The notes under the pieces: model-generated
The model's input: the letters and a program-made list of their open reading frames with translations, nothing else
The model's database searches: none
Told to the model about the DNA's origin: nothing
Shown: positions 16,146 through 23,469 of the stretch, one piece after another
Position numbering within the stretch: position 1 is the first letter of the stretch
How the letters are laid out: each line of letters opens with the position of its first letter
Assembly (NCBI GenBank): GCA_964564535.1
Contig: CAZMBH010000010.1
Span: 1 to 23,469 of the forward strand
Source of the DNA: GWC2-37-13 sp964564535
GTDB taxonomy: Bacteria > Patescibacteriota > Microgenomatia > UBA1406 > GWC2-37-13
Reading direction: 5' to 3'
DNA length: 23,469 bases
Translations under genes and position numbers: made by a program

Positions 16146-17027
16146 ATGATATCAACCATAATTGTTGCCAAAGATAACCCACCTTATCTGCTTCAATCAA
16201 TTGATTCCGTAAAAAAAATTGCTGAAGAAATAATTATCGGAAACTTAGGAATTGATGAAAGTCTATTAAAAAAACTAAAAAACAATCCTTTGATCAAGAT
16301 TGTTAATATAAATAAATCTGTCCCCTATGTTGAGTTGATCAGGGAGGAGATGAAATCATACGCTAAGAATGATTATGTTTTATTCCTTGATCCGGATGAA
16401 GTTTTACCTGAATCTTTATCAACCAATCTTAAGTTGTTATATAAAAAGTACGATTACATTTCCATCCCCAGAAAAAACATTATTTTTAATAAATGGATCC
16501 AACATAGCCGTTGGTGGCCAGATTATCAAACTAGGTTGTTTAAAAAACCGAATGCCGTATGGCAGACAAAAATTCATTCCCAGCCTAAATTAACCGGAAA
16601 CGGATTTAAAATTGAGCCTGATGAAAAAAACGCAATCATTCATAATAATTACCAATCAATATCTCAATATATCGAGAAAATGAACCGCTATGCTAAATCT
16701 CAAGCAGGCGAGAATTATAAAAATTCAACGAATTTAACAATTTCAGACGCAATAAAAATGTCGATTTCTGAATTTATCAGCAGATTCTATGCCGAAAAAG
16801 GATATGAAGACGGAATGCACGGATTTGTTCTCGCTACGTTACAAATGTTTTATCCGTTGCTTGTATTTATTTATCTTTGGGAATTAAATAAATTTAATAC
16901 TAAAGAGTCGGATATTCATTTAAAACCGTATGAATTTTTTAAACAGGGAGTCATTGAATCATACCATTGGACTAATCACTCTATATCTTCCAAGCTCAAG
17001 AGCTTTCTGCAAAAAAAAATATTATGA
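16146..17027 (+). CDS. WaaE-like GT2 glycosyltransferase, 293 aa
   Basis: Short GT2 enzyme with the layout of WaaE/KdtX-type proteins. It has STIIVAKDN at the start, FLDPDEVLP at residues 80-88 as the metal-binding acidic motif, and RWWPDYQTRLFKK at about 123-135, the conserved segment of this subfamily. The second strand normally reads like VDSGSTD; here it is IIIGNLGIDES, so the first nucleotide-binding aspartate appears to be missing. The C-terminal third contains a hydrophobic stretch that may attach it to the membrane. It starts 2 nt after the flippase gene and overlaps the next by ATGA, so it is co-translated. It probably adds one sugar to a lipid-linked glycan in the cytoplasm. Confidence 0.78.
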   Translation: MISTIIVAKDNPPYLLQSIDSVKKIAEEIIIGNLGIDESLLKKLKNNPLIKIVNINKSVPYVELIREEMKSYAKNDYVLFLDPDEVLPESLSTNLKLLYKKYDYISIPRKNIIFNKWIQHSRWWPDYQTRLFKKPNAVWQTKIHSQPKLTGNGFKIEPDEKNAIIHNNYQSISQYIEKMNRYAKSQAGENYKNSTNLTISDAIKMSISEFISRFYAEKGYEDGMHGFVLATLQMFYPLLVFIYLWELNKFNTKESDIHLKPYEFFKQGVIESYHWTNHSISSKLKSFLQKKIL

Positions 17028-18130
17028 AACATACGATAACTATTCTATTGCTGGTAGTGCTGTACTTAATAATTCTATTTCAATCCCATAAAAAAATTTT
17101 CTATTATAAATTTAATAATGAACTTGTATCCCGTTACATGTTATCTCAGGATATTCCGCATGAAGTGCCTGGAAAACGTTTGTTTCTTTCTGATAGCGAA
17201 ATACATATTGCGTCGGGCTATTTGTATGCGTTAGGAAATAATCCGACCACATTTAATTTCCAGCATCCTCCGTTTATTAAATATTTATACGGCTTTTCAA
17301 TCTTACTTTTCAAAAATCCTTTTTTTATTCAGATAATTTTTGGGGTCACTCTATTACTTTTAACTTATATGACCTCTTTTATAATATTTAATTCTTTTTT
17401 ATCAGCATTATTTGCTTCCCTACTTTTACTTTTTGACCCTCTTTTTATTGGTATATCGTCACAGGCATTGCTTGATCTGGGTCAGGCGGTTTTTATTTTG
17501 CTGTTTTTTTATTTAATCTTGAAAAAGAAAACAGCAAAGAGTTTTCTTCCCGGTATTTTACTTGGAATTCTTTTCGCCTCGAAGTTTTGGATCGGGAGTT
17601 TGTTTTTTGTTTTGATCTTTGATATTTACTTTATTTTGAAGAAAAAATTAGATTTGAAAGATGTCGCCGTTCATTTTATAACTTCTTTTGTTGCCTTTTC
17701 TATCATTTACACTAAGGCATTTTTTGATGCAAAAGGATTTTTTAACATCATTTTTTTTGAATTAAAAACAGTCAAATACTGGCTTTATCATTCAACATCA
17801 CAATTTTTCGGCTCCTCCTTATTATTGTTCTTAACCGGGTATTTAAAAAGTTGGTGGGGAAATAAAACGATGATTAAATCAGAGATATGGTCGCCATTTT
17901 GGCCAGTTATGTTTATAACAACATCATATTATTTAGTCATTCTTTTTATTAAAAAAAACTTTGGTAAAGAATTTTTAATTTCATTTATCCCGATTGCTTA
18001 TTTAATTTATCTGGGAGTTCAGGCACCTTTCGATAGATATTTTATTCTTATTCTGCCTTTTTTTTACATGATATTTGGCAATTTTTTGTTGAACATACTA
18101 AATAATTGTTATGGTAAAATACACAAATGA
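17024..18130 (+). CDS. PMT-like GT-C membrane glycosyltransferase, 368 aa
   Basis: A compact membrane protein with about nine segments. The first external loop has SDSEIHIASGYLYALG with D57, E59 and H61, and FQHPPFIKYLYG at about 79-90. The combination of an acidic site, a following histidine and HPPxxK matches the GT39 protein mannosyltransferase branch more closely than the ArnT branch seen in the first operon. LLLFDPLFIGISSQALLDLG is the later conserved region. At 368 residues it is short: relatives in this window have 422-563, and it ends after the last membrane segment with no soluble domain. ATGA junctions on both sides tie it to the GT2 gene before and the transporter after. It would transfer a polyprenyl-phosphate sugar on the outer face. 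Confidence 0.75.
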   Translation: MKHTITILLLVVLYLIILFQSHKKIFYYKFNNELVSRYMLSQDIPHEVPGKRLFLSDSEIHIASGYLYALGNNPTTFNFQHPPFIKYLYGFSILLFKNPFFIQIIFGVTLLLLTYMTSFIIFNSFLSALFASLLLLFDPLFIGISSQALLDLGQAVFILLFFYLILKKKTAKSFLPGILLGILFASKFWIGSLFFVLIFDIYFILKKKLDLKDVAVHFITSFVAFSIIYTKAFFDAKGFFNIIFFELKTVKYWLYHSTSQFFGSSLLLFLTGYLKSWWGNKTMIKSEIWSPFWPVMFITTSYYLVILFIKKNFGKEFLISFIPIAYLIYLGVQAPFDRYFILILPFFYMIFGNFLLNILNNCYGKIHK

Positions 18131-19017
18131 AATTTAACAAGACTTATTTAATTCTTTTTACAGGAATGATTTTATGGGGATTATACCCAATATTTACCCA
18201 TAAATATATTATGGGTTTAAACCCGATGTTATTGGTAAGTATTTCTACATTAACCGCCTCAATTCCATTTATTATTCAGCTTATTGCTAAGAACGAATTA
18301 TCTCAATTATTTTCAATTAAAATATTAAGGACTTTAATTTTTGTTGCTTTATTCACTGCCGTTGGCCAAGCGTTTTTATTTATTGGAACAAAATTAACCT
18401 CCGGAACAAATACAGGTTTACTACTCCAATCAGAACCTATTTATTCACTTATTTTGGGAGCAATTTTTTTAGGAGAAGTTATCAGCGGTGGTCAAGTATT
18501 AGCAACTTTACTCATGGTCCTTGGAGCGATGATTATTGTTTATAAAGGAGGTTCAAATATAAATTTGGGTGATATTTTAATTTTATTATCACCTTTAATA
18601 TTCCAAATTTCTCATTTTATTGGAAAGACACTTTTGAATAAAAAAGTCGATGTTAATTTAATTCTAGCTGGAAGACAATTTTTTGGGGGAATGATGCTTT
18701 TATTATTCACTTTTTTTACAAATAAAAATGCTATTAGTTTATTTAGTTATCAGAGCGTTTCTATTGGTTTTTTTCTGGGTATAATTGCGGCGATTGTTGC
18801 TTTATGTTGGTATACGTCAATAAAAAAAATTCCTGTTTCAGTTGCCTCGTCTTTTTTACCATTAACCGCTTTGGTCTCTCTCGTTGCATCGGTAGTATAT
18901 CTAAAGGAGGCAGTTAGCATTCAACAATATATTGGTTTTGTACTAATAGTTTGTGGAATGCTTTGGCAAACTCACATTATAAATAATAAGTTTGAGAATA
19001 TCCAAATGAAAAAATAA
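18127..19017 (+). CDS. EamA/DMT-family transporter, 296 aa
   Basis: Ten membrane helices arranged as two EamA repeats: MILWGLYPIFTHKYI opens the first and ILLSPLIFQISHFIGKTLL the second. Each repeat ends in a conserved helix, the first with GEVISGGQVLATLLMVLGAM, the second with KEAVSIQQYIGFVLIVCGM. Length and topology are normal for the drug/metabolite transporter superfamily. Most members carry small metabolites, but some four-helix relatives (ArnE/ArnF) flip undecaprenyl-phosphate sugars. Its ATGA overlap with a GT-C gene and the shared operon with a flippase make a role in moving a lipid-linked sugar or precursor attractive. That is inference from position only; an unrelated metabolite exporter is equally compatible with the sequence. 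Confidence 0.88.
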   Translation: MKFNKTYLILFTGMILWGLYPIFTHKYIMGLNPMLLVSISTLTASIPFIIQLIAKNELSQLFSIKILRTLIFVALFTAVGQAFLFIGTKLTSGTNTGLLLQSEPIYSLILGAIFLGEVISGGQVLATLLMVLGAMIIVYKGGSNINLGDILILLSPLIFQISHFIGKTLLNKKVDVNLILAGRQFFGGMMLLLFTFFTNKNAISLFSYQSVSIGFFLGIIAAIVALCWYTSIKKIPVSVASSFLPLTALVSLVASVVYLKEAVSIQQYIGFVLIVCGMLWQTHIINNKFENIQMKK

Positions 19018-19040
19018 TGAAAAAGATCCTTCATAAGTTA

Positions 19041-20696
19041 CTAAGACCGATTCATCTTTTTTAAGATAAATATACTACATATTAGCACGATAATAGATAT
19101 CGCTGCAACTATCATTCCAAATAGACGAGCTTTTGTATTTATAAACTTAACTTGAATCTTATGCGTTCCTTTTGGAACATTATATGTTATAACTCCTCTA
19201 TAGGTAGGATCCTGAAATTGAATTACTGTCTCTTTTCCATCAATGAATGCCTTCCATCCAGGAAAATAAAATGTATAATCGGCCATTCTAATATCGGTAT
19301 CTGCTTGAACATTGTACGTTCTTTGAATATTGGTTATCTGTTGCATTAAAATTTGCCCTTTCCCTTCAATAACTTCACCTTTATTTTTTTTGATTGGATA
19401 ATCTTGTGTTGGTCCTGTCCAAACAGTATTCATTACATTCGCGTGCAAATTTACGGGATTGAAAAAATATTCTGATTGTTGATGTGTCGTATAATTTTTC
19501 CCATATAACTGTGGAAATCTCAATAAGCATATGATGATTAATATGATGAATAAAACCTTTTTTTCGTTTTTATCCATGATATATGCCAAAATCAAAGGTG
19601 GAATATAAATAAAAGAAGAAAATAATCGCCATTGATGTTGAATATTAGAAATAAGGTTGATCTTCAGAAAAATTGGAAAGGCTTCTTTGGTCATTAAAAC
19701 GATTAGAGTTATTCCAATTGTCACCGATAATAAAAGAAAGTCAATGGTAATTTTTTTCTTCTTGATCGAAAGCCAACCTAAATAAATTAATCCTCCCATA
19801 AAGATTGCCGACTCTAATAACCCGGATTTAATAAAATGGCCTCTTGGAAAAATGTCATTTTTATAAAAATAATACCAGTTTGGATCTATAAAGTTGATAA
19901 GAGACATATACTGGTTAGGGGTTGCGTGATTTGCCGCTAAACCATAATAAAAATATTTAATTTCTAATATAAGTGGAATAATATAATACCCAGTAAGTCC
20001 AAAACCTAGTATAAAAGCAAGGAATGAAATAAGACAAAATTTGATAATGCTCGTATTTTTATAGCATAAATACAAAAAATAAGGCCCAATAATAAATCCA
20101 TACACGATAACCATCATCGGATGAGTAAGAATCAAAAATGACGTGGAGAGTGTTAACAAAATAAATCCGGGAAGAGTTTTCTTATTGGCTATAAAATATA
20201 AACCGATAAGAATTAGAGGTAAAAATACACCGGCAAAAAATTCAGGAATATCACCTCTTATATATATATTTATTATCCTATATGGTGCAAAATGAAATAA
20301 AAATGCTCCAATTAAAGAGCTTTTTTCTCTGAAATTCAGTCGAAGAAAAAAATAGAAGAATAAGGTAGATAAGAAAACGCCAATTAGTATTACTAAATTG
20401 TAGGAAGTAACAACATTTCCAACGACAAAATTTATTAGTCCACCTAAGTATGAAGTAACTTGCTGTGCGATGATACCAATTGGCATGCCATAGTTTGCAA
20501 AACCATCTGTCCATGTTACATGGAATTGTCCCTCCTTCATGCTTTTATAAAACATCGCGATATTTGTTATGTGTGTTGGCTCATCAAATGAGGCAGGTTG
20601 GCCTTTGCTTATAAAAAGATCTAAGACAAATAAAAATGATATAATGAAAATAATTAGCGCATTTAAGATATCTGTTTTTGACAGTTTGAATTTCAT
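19041..20696 (-). CDS. PTPS-related/GT-C-like membrane protein with C-terminal beta domain, 551 aa
   Basis: About twelve membrane segments with SFDEPTH (D38-E39) after the first helix, YIRGDIPEFFAG at about 145-156 and LILTHPMMVIVYG shortly after. These are the landmark motifs of the PTPS-related membrane family. From about residue 410 the chain is external. It includes FYFPGWKAFIDGKE at about 476-489 and YRGVITYNVPKGTHKIQVKF, the YfhO-like beta domain that precedes the final helix in many such proteins. It is the longer paralogue of the gene at 13247. It is the only glycan gene on the minus strand here, convergent with the EamA gene and divergent from the next gene with 4 nt between start codons. 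Substrate unknown; family assignment good. Confidence 0.75.
   Translation of the reverse strand: MKFKLSKTDILNALIIFIISFLFVLDLFISKGQPASFDEPTHITNIAMFYKSMKEGQFHVTWTDGFANYGMPIGIIAQQVTSYLGGLINFVVGNVVTSYNLVILIGVFLSTLFFYFFLRLNFREKSSLIGAFLFHFAPYRIINIYIRGDIPEFFAGVFLPLILIGLYFIANKKTLPGFILLTLSTSFLILTHPMMVIVYGFIIGPYFLYLCYKNTSIIKFCLISFLAFILGFGLTGYYIIPLILEIKYFYYGLAANHATPNQYMSLINFIDPNWYYFYKNDIFPRGHFIKSGLLESAIFMGGLIYLGWLSIKKKKITIDFLLLSVTIGITLIVLMTKEAFPIFLKINLISNIQHQWRLFSSFIYIPPLILAYIMDKNEKKVLFIILIIICLLRFPQLYGKNYTTHQQSEYFFNPVNLHANVMNTVWTGPTQDYPIKKNKGEVIEGKGQILMQQITNIQRTYNVQADTDIRMADYTFYFPGWKAFIDGKETVIQFQDPTYRGVITYNVPKGTHKIQVKFINTKARLFGMIVAAISIIVLICSIFILKKMNRS
20640..20645 (+). promoter_or_regulatory. Candidate extended -10 for the third operon
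   Basis: TGATATAATG gives an extended -10 (TG, one base, TATAAT) on the plus strand, inside the start of the opposing gene. It would give a leader of about 50 nt before the ATG at 20701. No good -35 is seen, and chance occurrence is plausible in such AT-rich DNA. Confidence 0.3.
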
Positions 20697-20700
20697 AGAT

Positions 20701-21201
20701 ATGAATCGAAATACCGCTTTTTACATTATATCAGTTGTTGCCATTATTAGTTTATATTCATTCTTAGAACCAAAAATATTACCTTCACTTTTTAATGTTC
20801 GCAATGATAGTCTATTGAATAACTTTATTACTAAGACGGTTAAAGAAAAGCACATTAACACCCAGGAGTTTTGGAAAATGAGAGAGTTCTATTGTCCTGG
20901 GGTTTTTACTTACGATAAGAAAAAAAATCCTTTCCTTAAATATGATTGTAAGTGGTTAAAGAGTGAAGAATTTCTTGTAGCTTATCCAACTTTTAATAAT
21001 AAAATTAATTTAAAAAATATTAATATTTTAATTGAAAATAATCAAATTCAAATATATAAGGATCGACAAAAGCTATATATTAATTTTATCGTTACTGGGA
21101 GTGAAATGGAAAAAGCTATTGGTGTCTTTGACTATCGGGAAAAAGATAAAAATTTTGTTAAAGATAAATTTTGGCTCGACATCACCGTCATTAATTTATG
21201 A
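20701..21201 (+). CDS. Unrecognised membrane-anchored protein, 166 aa
   Basis: I do not recognise this family. The ATG at 20701 is chosen because it directly precedes a hydrophobic helix (residues about 6-24, AFYIISVVAIISLYSFL). The longer frame back to 20569 would run through the start of the opposing gene. After the helix come about 140 polar, lysine-rich residues with two cysteines (FYCPG and KYDCKW) that could form a disulphide, and a predicted beta-rich second half. This fits a signal-anchored protein facing outside. It overlaps the downstream GT2 gene by ATGA, so the two are likely made together. A role as a periplasmic or surface partner in glycan assembly is only a guess from position. 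Confidence 0.65.
   Translation: MNRNTAFYIISVVAIISLYSFLEPKILPSLFNVRNDSLLNNFITKTVKEKHINTQEFWKMREFYCPGVFTYDKKKNPFLKYDCKWLKSEEFLVAYPTFNNKINLKNINILIENNQIQIYKDRQKLYINFIVTGSEMEKAIGVFDYREKDKNFVKDKFWLDITVINL
20725..20730 (-). promoter_or_regulatory. Extended -10 for the minus-strand PTPS-related gene
   Basis: On the minus strand, TGATATAATG supplies an extended -10 box located 28 nt before the ATG at 20696. The expected leader is about 20 nt. The box lies within the first codons of the divergent gene. No -35 of note is visible, as expected for an extended -10 promoter. Confidence 0.45.
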
Positions 21202-22034
21202 ATAATCGTGTCGCGCTTATCATAGTGGTATATCAAAACTACTCCGTGTTAAAAGATCTTTTTGACAGTCTTAAAAAACAAAGCAGTAATAATTTTTATA
21301 TCTACATTGCCGATCTTTCAACAACGAGAGAAAAAATAGAAACTCAGGGTTTACCTATAACTGTAATTTTTGGTAAAAACAAAGGTTATTCGCACGGTAT
21401 CAACCTTTGTCTTGCTCAAGCAGAGAAAGATGGAATTTCGTTATACGGCGTAATAAACAACGATATTATAGTTGCTGAAAATTTTGTCGAAGAACTACAA
21501 AAATCTTTTATTTCTCATCCCAATTCAATTATTGGAGGAAAAATATACTATGCTCCCGGCTTCGAATATCACAAGTCAAGGTACAATAAATCGGATTTAG
21601 GAAAAGTTTTTTGGTATGCAGGAGGAACAATTGACTGGAACAATGTTTTTATCAAACACCGAGGCGTTGATGAAGTTGACCACGGGCAGTTTGACAAAAT
21701 TGAAAAGACCGATTTTGTTACCGGCTGCCTTTTATGTTTTGATAAAGAAGTCGTCGATAAAGTCGGTTATTGGAATGAAAAATACTTTCTTTATTTTGAA
21801 GATGCTGATTATTGCGAGCAAGCTAAAAGAAAAGGTGTCCCAGTAATTTATAATCCCAAGCTTGTTATTTGGCATAAAAATGCTCAATCAACAAAAGGTC
21901 CAGGATCACTTATTCACCAAAAGTATCAAAGAAAAAATAGATTAATTTTTGGATTGAAATACTCTCCCTTCAGAACAAAAATTCATCTAATTAAAAATTA
22001 TTTTTTGAATGAGCATCTTGTCTTTCCCGCATAG
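21198..22034 (+). CDS. Rhamnosyltransferase-like GT2, 278 aa, C-terminus supplied by a repeat
   Basis: GT2 enzyme of the WcaA/RfbF-like (GT2_like_c) type. IIVVYQNYSVL opens the fold, NKGYSHGINL lies at 61-70, INND at 86-89 is the metal-binding acidic motif, and GCLLCFDKEVVDKVGYW then LYFEDADYCEQAKRKG at about 198-213 holds the catalytic acids. IWHKNAQSTKG is the conserved histidine segment. All core motifs are present, so the enzyme should be active, adding a sugar to a lipid-linked glycan on the cytoplasmic side. It starts within the stop of the preceding gene (ATGA). The last residues, VFPA, and the TAG stop lie inside a palindromic half-element, so the native C-terminal tail was probably replaced; many relatives are somewhat longer. 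Confidence 0.85.
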   Translation: MNNRVALIIVVYQNYSVLKDLFDSLKKQSSNNFYIYIADLSTTREKIETQGLPITVIFGKNKGYSHGINLCLAQAEKDGISLYGVINNDIIVAENFVEELQKSFISHPNSIIGGKIYYAPGFEYHKSRYNKSDLGKVFWYAGGTIDWNNVFIKHRGVDEVDHGQFDKIEKTDFVTGCLLCFDKEVVDKVGYWNEKYFLYFEDADYCEQAKRKGVPVIYNPKLVIWHKNAQSTKGPGSLIHQKYQRKNRLIFGLKYSPFRTKIHLIKNYFLNEHLVFPA

Positions 22035-23469
22035 GCAGGAATCCAGAACTGTTATATTTTCTTATCTCATCTTAGCCCTTTGTTCTTTTTTAGCTTTCTA
22101 TATCTGTTTTTATAAGGTAGGATCTGCTGCTTTAGAAAACTGGGACGAAGCTTGGTATGCGGATGTGACCCGACACATGTTTAGAAGTAAAGAACTTTTT
22201 GTCTCATATTGGAATCGGGCCGTCTTTCTTGATAAACCCCCGCTATATATGTGGCTTAGTACAATCGTTACTAAAATTGTCGGACTGTCAGAATTTTCCT
22301 TCAGATTTACTTCCGCCCTAAGCGGTTTTATTACAATTATTATTATAATGCTTTATTCTTATCGTAGTTTTGGTTTAATTCCTGCTCTAATTAGTTTCAG
22401 TACACTCGCCTTTAATAATTTATTTATCTGGAGAGCCCGTAGTGGCAATCTTGATTCGTTATTAACGCTACTTTTTGTAGTATTTTATTTTCTTATCATT
22501 AGCAAAAGAAAAAATAGATATTTTCTTATCGGATTAATCTTAGGCCTAATATACCTTGCTAAACTAACCCTTGTTCTCTTTCCTTTACTAACCTTTATTA
22601 TTTTAGAAATTATTTATGAAAATAAAAAAATTATTTCAAATATTCCTAATTATTTAAAACTAATATCTATATTTTTAATAACCATCGGAATTTGGTTGTA
22701 TCTTGGAACATCTAAGATTGGACCAAGTTTTTATCAATATTTTTTATTTAACGCTGATCAGGGTGTCTCAAAAATTGCACTTTCTAATTTTAAAATGAAT
22801 TATATTAACTACGCATATTATTCTCTTCAACGAAGATTTTTTTGGCTAGTCCTAACCGGAGCGATAATTGCATTGATTAAATTAAAGGATAAAAAATATT
22901 TTGTTCAAATAGTGTTTACATTAGGATTGCTTGTTCAACTAAGTTTCACTGACAGAAATAATAATTGGTATCTGTTACCAGCCATGCCTTTTTGGTCACT
23001 ACTCGCGGCCTTAGCAACTTTTAATCTATTGAAAATATTCAACAAAATTAAGTTTGGATATGTTTTAATCGTATTTTTTTCATTGATATCTTTTTATATC
23101 TCCTACAAAACTTTAACTATAAATATCAAACCTATCATTGATGCAAATGGGCCTGAAACAATCAAGGCAGTTAGCATTAAACTAAATGAGTTAACTAAAG
23201 ATAATGATGTTATTGTCAGGCTTGATCAGCTTTATCCAACAACGATTTATTATTCCGATCGTCACATTTTGTCTTCTCCAGATGGTGCGCGCGATAGTAA
23301 TCTATTTATTAGTAGAGAAACATTGAAAAAAAGAGTTTTGTTAAAAGAAATAAATTGGATTGTAGGAAAAGAAGGTGATGTTGAATCATTTATAAAAAAT
23401 GATAATAAAAATCAGTATGAAACAACAAAAGTAGGAGAAGAAATTATTTTACATAGAATTAATATTAGC
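22009..23469 (+). CDS. GT39/ArnT-like membrane glycosyltransferase, 3' end outside window
   Basis: I translated this frame from the sequence; it stays open for 487 codons to the right edge. The ATG at 22009 is preceded by an in-frame TGA at 22006, so it is the only upstream ATG start. It overlaps the end of the GT2 gene by 26 nt. Residues 5-13 (SFPHRQESR) come from the palindromic half-element, just before the first membrane helix. NWDEAWYADV with D46-E47 and FLDKPPLYMW with DKPP at 75-78 are classical ArnT/PMT_2 motifs, and ARSGNLDSLLTLLF is the later conserved segment. About ten membrane segments are followed by a soluble C-terminal region. It should be an outer-face transferase using a polyprenyl-phosphate sugar. 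Confidence 0.85.
   Translation, partial: MSILSFPHRQESRTVIFSYLILALCSFLAFYICFYKVGSAALENWDEAWYADVTRHMFRSKELFVSYWNRAVFLDKPPLYMWLSTIVTKIVGLSEFSFRFTSALSGFITIIIIMLYSYRSFGLIPALISFSTLAFNNLFIWRARSGNLDSLLTLLFVVFYFLIISKRKNRYFLIGLILGLIYLAKLTLVLFPLLTFIILEIIYENKKIISNIPNYLKLISIFLITIGIWLYLGTSKIGPSFYQYFLFNADQGVSKIALSNFKMNYINYAYYSLQRRFFWLVLTGAIIALIKLKDKKYFVQIVFTLGLLVQLSFTDRNNNWYLLPAMPFWSLLAALATFNLLKIFNKIKFGYVLIVFFSLISFYISYKTLTINIKPIIDANGPETIKAVSIKLNELTKDNDVIVRLDQLYPTTIYYSDRHILSSPDGARDSNLFISRETLKKRVLLKEINWIVGKEGDVESFIKNDNKNQYETTKVGEEIILHRINIS
22020..22046. repeat. Half of the palindromic repeat element, copy 4
   Basis: GTC then TTTCCCGC at 22023-22030 and GCAGGAATCCAG at 22035-22046 match the left half of the elements at 1373 and 14160, with a few changes. 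The stem CCCGC against GCAGG now has one mismatch. No CTGGATCCCC right half follows. The segment is coding in two frames: the end of the GT2 gene and the first codons of the GT-C gene. Confidence 0.75.

Noticed and set aside
3741..18130. UGA recoded to glycine or tryptophan as in some Patescibacteria
   Set aside because: Several genes end in TGA within ATGA junctions followed at once by a new reading frame, and translation by the standard bacterial code gives intact proteins with no internal TGA.
19020..19061. Inverted repeat AAAAAGAT...ATCTTTTT between convergent genes as a bidirectional terminator
   Set aside because: The stem is 8 bp, almost all A-T, with a loop of about 26 nt, and part of it lies within the minus-strand coding sequence. 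Such pairs occur by chance in DNA this AT-rich.
20569..20700. Longer N-terminus for the gene at 20701
   Set aside because: The 44 extra residues are not hydrophobic or motif-bearing and would be encoded opposite the start of the minus-strand gene. The ATG at 20701 sits just before a signal-anchor helix.

Overview
The window is a strongly AT-rich, gene-dense stretch of bacterial chromosome. Most of it encodes membrane-bound glycan machinery, interrupted by one restriction-modification (R-M) cassette. Several traits suggest Candidate Phyla Radiation (Patescibacteria), perhaps a Microgenomates-like lineage: arrays of divergent GT-C membrane glycosyltransferases, an Fe-S-cysteine PD-(D/E)XK nuclease with an N-terminal NCPRCFYL signature, short palindromic elements read in frame inside genes, very tight gene packing and almost no Shine-Dalgarno sequences. 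TGA is used as an ordinary stop (for example in the ATGA junctions at 3741, 6774, 17024 and 18127), so this is not a UGA-recoding lineage. The taxonomic placement is inference; no marker gene is present.

Layout. (1) 1-746, minus: 5' part of a PD-(D/E)XK nuclease gene cut by the left edge. (2) 774-8784, plus: a six-gene operon of five consecutive GT-C family membrane proteins and a DPM1-like GT2 enzyme, joined by overlaps or gaps of 1-13 nt. (3) 8802-13067, minus: a type IIS-like R-M cassette made of a RadC-adenine methyltransferase fusion, a second adenine methyltransferase and an AlwI-family endonuclease. (4) 13068-13246: a 179-nt divergent promoter region holding a palindromic element. (5) 13247-19017, plus: a five-gene operon with a PTPS-related/GT-C-like membrane protein, a Wzx-like flippase, a WaaE-like GT2, a PMT-like GT-C and an EamA/DMT transporter. 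(6) 19041-20696, minus: a lone PTPS-related membrane protein with a C-terminal beta domain. (7) 20701-23469, plus: an unrecognised anchored protein, a rhamnosyltransferase-like GT2 and a GT-C protein running off the right edge.

Working model (inference from families and order). Cytoplasmic GT2 enzymes make polyprenyl-phosphate sugars or extend lipid-linked glycans. The Wzx-like flippase, and possibly the EamA protein, move them across the membrane. The GT-C proteins then transfer sugars from polyprenyl-phosphate donors to glycans or proteins on the outer face. The cluster therefore looks like a cell-surface glycan or glycoprotein locus.

The least routine items are the RadC-methyltransferase fusion in the R-M operon; palindromic elements that became coding sequence, including a half-element read in two frames as the end of one gene and the start of the next; a four-copy 7-nt tandem repeat near the end of the first GT-C gene, whose change by one unit would either fuse it to the next gene or truncate it; and a PTPS-related gene that appears to have lost its external beta domain cleanly.
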